In this document: piece after piece, positions 61,580-64,000 of the stretch | Layout of the letters: the number at the start of each line of letters is the position of its first letter | Numbering within the stretch: position 1 is the first letter of the stretch | Source of the DNA: Methanimicrococcus blatticola | Lineage (GTDB): Archaea; Halobacteriota; Methanosarcinia; Methanosarcinales; Methanosarcinaceae | Direction: 5' to 3' | DNA: 64,000 bases | Assembly (NCBI RefSeq): GCF_004363215.1 | Contig: NZ_SNYS01000005.1 | Location: forward strand, 186,001-250,000 | Made by a program: the position numbers and the translations under genes | The notes under the pieces: generated by a model | Database searches by the model: none | The model's input: only the letters and a program-made list of their open reading frames with translations | What the model was told of the DNA's origin: nothing

Positions 61580-62011
61580 TCAGACCGGGGTCGGTACATT
61601 CCGGTCCGGTTTTTCTTTGTATGTTCTCTTTTCATCCGTTGCCGTTGCGGGGAAGAACAAAAAGATTTCAAACAAAATGCCGACCGGAAGAAGGATGCCG
61701 CCTGCCGGAACCACCAAAAAGGCAAGCGGCCAAATCCACCCTGTCAAACCGATGTCATGCAATCTTCGGTATGTTTGGAAAGCGAAGAAGATGACATACA
61801 TCGCGGCGAAGACGGCAAAGGCAAATCCGGCAATCAATACAATTGTTCCCGCCGCAGCGGAAGCGGTTGTAAGGTATTCGGGAATAAAGGAGGCCATTGC
61901 CAATCCGATGACTGCCAGAATCCAAAATCCGACAGTTGTTGCAATATACGGCGCGCGTTTCACACGCCCGTGGAAAGTATAGTTTTCCATGATTGTGTTC
62001 ACAAATTCCAT
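61580..62011 (-). CDS. DUF805 family membrane protein
   Basis: A 143-residue inner-membrane protein with about four helices. The DUF805 pattern is visible: N-terminal YTFHGRVKRAPYIATTVGFWILAVIG and FQTYRRLHDIGLTGWIWPLAFLVVP (RRLHDxGxSGW-type). Function unknown across the family. ATG 62011 has AAGGTGAT at ribosome-binding distance. A start at 61990 (MENYTFHG) is also possible. Confidence 0.88.
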   Translation of the reverse strand: MEFVNTIMENYTFHGRVKRAPYIATTVGFWILAVIGLAMASFIPEYLTTASAAAGTIVLIAGFAFAVFAAMYVIFFAFQTYRRLHDIGLTGWIWPLAFLVVPAGGILLPVGILFEIFLFFPATATDEKRTYKEKPDRNVPTPV

Positions 62012-62382
62012 GGGAAAATCACCTTTTATTCGAATTCTATCCTGTTTTCGTTGTCTTTCTTAAATTTTCTTATTTTTTATTTTGAATTGATTTTAATTGA
62101 GTTTAATTGATTTTGAATTTATTTTCTGTTTTTCCGTTTTTATGAAACGCCTCAAAAACGGAGGCGGTCGTTTATTACAAATTGAATGATTAAATTGAGA
62201 TTTACAAATTGAATTTCTAAATTAAATTATACTGTTTAAAAATATATAATTAGTCCCAATAGTATATGGGAAATATGGATATACAATCAAATAAAAAAGA
62301 AAAAGATTTGACCGTTTTTAAAAAACATAATCCAGAAACAGAATTTTTAAAGAACGATTAATTTTAAAGCAGAAATATTTCA
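62012..62382. other. AT-rich intergenic region
   Basis: No gene. AAACGCCTC/GAGGCGGT (about 62147-62168) resembles the GGAGGCGGT end of mosaic module A but is short. A 5-base-spaced TTGATTTTAATTGAGTTTAATTGATTTT run is near 62085-62115. Confidence 0.45.
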
Positions 62383-63147
62383 TTAAATATTTACCGGCAA
62401 ATCAACGCAGAAATAAGTGCCTTTCTCAGACGTGCTTTCAAAATGAACGCGACCGCCTAATGCTTTTTCACCGAGAAGGCGAACACTGAATAAACCGATC
62501 CCGCGATTGTTTCCTTTTGTCGAGAACGGGGTTAAAAATAATTGAGCTTGAGCCTCTTCGGGAATAACAGCGGTGTTATGAACCCAAAAACGAATCGTAT
62601 CATCATGTTTGGATGAACCGATTTGAACAGAACCGCCTTTTTCGGTTGCTTCAACCGCATTTTTTGTCATATTGACCAAAATGCGCGATAACAGAACTTT
62701 GTCCGTCACGAGTGTTTCGGAAGGACTGTCAACGATTTCAATATTTCTTCCTTTTGAAACATCATGCGTTTTTAATTTCAGCGCAGTCAGTTCTAAAATA
62801 TCTTTTGTTTTTGTTTTTTCCAAAACCGGCGCAAATTGATTGCTGTCGGCCCTTAAAAACTCACGGTGATATTCCAACTCTTCAATCAAAGAATCACATA
62901 AAACAAGCGCGTTTTCAGCGTATTTCTTTTGTTTGACGGGATCATCCGCCTCAACAACTAATTCTAAGAAACCGCGTAAACCGCCGGCTGAATTTAATAC
63001 GTCATGCAAAAAGATAAAAGATGTTTGGCTTCGTCTTTCCAGTAATTGCTTTAATTCAGAATACTGTACCGTATCAAGTGAATCAAACACATCTTCATTA
63101 GATGTAAAAGCTTGGGGTGCCGTACATTTCTTTGTATTTTGAGCCAT
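62383..63147 (-). CDS. Soluble histidine kinase
   Basis: A 254-residue cytosolic sensor-kinase core without sensor or membrane segments. The phosphoacceptor helix is FIFLHDVLNSAGGLRGFLEL (H at about 49, followed by D-V-L-N, unlike the usual HExxxP). The ATP-binding part has an N box VNMTKNAVEATEKGG, a weak G1 box (RFWVHNTAVIPEEAQAQLF) and G2 box STKGNNRGIGLFSVRLLGEKALGG. No response regulator is next to it. It probably acts with an orphan sensor or regulator elsewhere. Similar HDVLN kinases are abundant in methanogens. Confidence 0.8.
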   Translation of the reverse strand: MAQNTKKCTAPQAFTSNEDVFDSLDTVQYSELKQLLERRSQTSFIFLHDVLNSAGGLRGFLELVVEADDPVKQKKYAENALVLCDSLIEELEYHREFLRADSNQFAPVLEKTKTKDILELTALKLKTHDVSKGRNIEIVDSPSETLVTDKVLLSRILVNMTKNAVEATEKGGSVQIGSSKHDDTIRFWVHNTAVIPEEAQAQLFLTPFSTKGNNRGIGLFSVRLLGEKALGGRVHFESTSEKGTYFCVDLPVNI

Positions 63148-63325
63148 TCAATCAATCCGATTTAAAACAATTTTTCTTGATAATATCAAAATGCAATGCT
63201 ATTATAAATAGATATCAAAAAACGGTCTATTAAAACATATCGGCAGACAGCATTACAAAATTAATAAAACCGTTGCCCGATTCTGCTGAGTGGGGAAATT
63301 AAAATTAAAAATGAATGTCCTCAAA
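63148..63325. other. Intergenic region, kinase promoter
   Basis: ATTTATAATAG on the minus strand near 63200-63212 is a plausible TATA box for the histidine kinase. No gene. Confidence 0.4.
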
Positions 63326-64000
63326 TTATTGAGGAACATTACATTCTTTTACAATTTCAGGCTCATTCGGTTTTGTCGGAGAGCGCAGAACAACAACATC
63401 CGTAATCGGCGCCTTTGCAAACGGCTGTTTTCTCATTGACAAAACATATCCGTCAGCCATCGGCGAAACCTTAAAGCGTGTTGCTTTCGTGATTTCACCG
63501 CAGGCGCATGAAACATCTGCCGTAAATCCTTTCAAAAGCGCAGATGATTTCACCTGGCACCGGCTGAGTTCAATATAATTGTCGTTGTCCAAAACCCCGT
63601 TCCAAAGAAACGGATTGGTCAGGTAAAGATGCTTAACTGCGCCGGCACCGCTTTCCCCGTCCGCTTTGGAAGAGGACGACACGAAAGACTTGGGCTCGGC
63701 AAAGTCACTGAAAACGGCTTTTAAATCCGGCAATTTGTCTGAAATTTTCTTAATTTCAGGCTGAGGCTTCTTCTCGGGAACCGTAATCTTGTATTCATCT
63801 TCATTTGCGCCGAGCATTTGAACCGCTTCAGCGTGAACGCCGGTAAAGTCAAGTGCAGATCCGCCAAGCGCTTCCAAAATTGCAGACAATGCATAAAAGC
63901 CCGTCAGCGGCGTGTCACCGGCTGCTGCCGTAATCGGAATCAAACGTCCTTCGGCATTCATCACAGAACCTTTCTTCTTGTAGATCGGCTCGGTTGCAAT
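63326..64000 (-). CDS. C-terminal part of a larger protein, possibly a molybdopterin-oxidoreductase type (partial)
   Basis: The frame is open to the window edge (residues before the first Met read IATEPIYKKKGSV), so the start lies outside. At least 224 codons remain. The GSVMNAEGRLIPITAAAGDTPLTGFYALSAILEALGG stretch recalls the end of the catalytic domain of molybdopterin oxidoreductases (a conserved N-x-E-G-R before a C-terminal domain), and the protein has an Asp/Ser-rich linker (SSSSKADGESGAGAV) followed by a C-terminal region with a single CxC pair (SCACGE). The assignment is tentative; only the fragment is visible. Confidence 0.35.
   Translation of the reverse strand: MATEPIYKKKGSVMNAEGRLIPITAAAGDTPLTGFYALSAILEALGGSALDFTGVHAEAVQMLGANEDEYKITVPEKKPQPEIKKISDKLPDLKAVFSDFAEPKSFVSSSSKADGESGAGAVKHLYLTNPFLWNGVLDNDNYIELSRCQVKSSALLKGFTADVSCACGEITKATRFKVSPMADGYVLSMRKQPFAKAPITDVVVLRSPTKPNEPEIVKECNVPQ

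Overview
The window is chromosomal DNA from an AT-rich methanogenic archaeon, most likely one of the Methanosarcinaceae (a Methanimicrococcus- or Methanosarcina-like organism). The evidence is a methanogenesis-marker-2 gene, archaeal ArfC riboflavin reductase, GatD, archaeal Trm56, AfpA archaeoflavoprotein, secreted PKD-repeat protein with a PGF-type C-terminal anchor, TATA-box promoters, GGTG/GGAG ribosome binding sites, and near-complete avoidance of TAG as a stop codon. I read the stop codons of 49 annotated genes: all end in TAA or TGA. The only in-frame TAG lies inside a gene (10254-10895) that otherwise stays open and has its catalytic-type residues after the TAG, which points to pyrrolysine decoding.

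Layout, left to right. 429-3209: ferrous iron uptake operon feoA-feoB, followed by an unreported 44-codon pentapeptide-like micro-ORF and a Cys-rich FeoB partner. 3986-5353: methanogenesis marker 2. 5443-5897: a mosaic of hairpin modules (A-B-C-A) that reappears in inverted orientation at 49652-50036. 5935-10895: riboflavin reductase, CBS-domain protein, small membrane protein, lipoprotein, CYTH protein and the TAG-containing transglutaminase-like protein. 11488-18217: condensin operon (unknown coiled-coil protein, SMC, ScpA, ScpB). 18392-21095: DedA-type protein, LarA-family racemase, AfpA. 21184-26883: a very large, apparently surface-anchored CobN-like chelatase protein with a palindromic operator at its promoter. 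27303-28353: small genes around a strongly structured element. 28749-33179: argH, gatD, Fic. 33200-37265: ECF-type nickel/cobalt transporter (two CbiM-like components, NikL-like exported protein, CbiQ, CbiO). 37653-39529: symporter small accessory protein and sodium:solute symporter. 40029-40589: Trm56. 40865-48699: five-gene MoxR-DUF58-VWA operon. 48705-56404: surface proteins, amidohydrolase, Usp, CbiC-like protein and nucleoside deoxyribosyltransferase. 56576-58561: heavy-metal P-type ATPase. 58980-61253: argC-argJ. 61580-64000: DUF805 protein, a soluble histidine kinase and a gene cut by the window end.

Functional themes. Metal handling is over-represented (Fe uptake, Ni/Co uptake, CobN-like surface protein, CbiC-like protein, metal P-type ATPase, nickel-pincer racemase family), fitting a methanogen that depends on Ni (F430) and Co (corrinoids). 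A 15-base AT-rich palindrome core is shared exactly between the cobN and cbiM upstream regions, and 11 bases of it recur before the P-type ATPase, suggesting a common regulator. Intergenic DNA is rich in short tandem repeats and hairpins; two unrelated dispersed repeat families each have inverted partners more than 30 kb apart.

All identifications rest on reading the sequence by eye; no database search or folding program was used.
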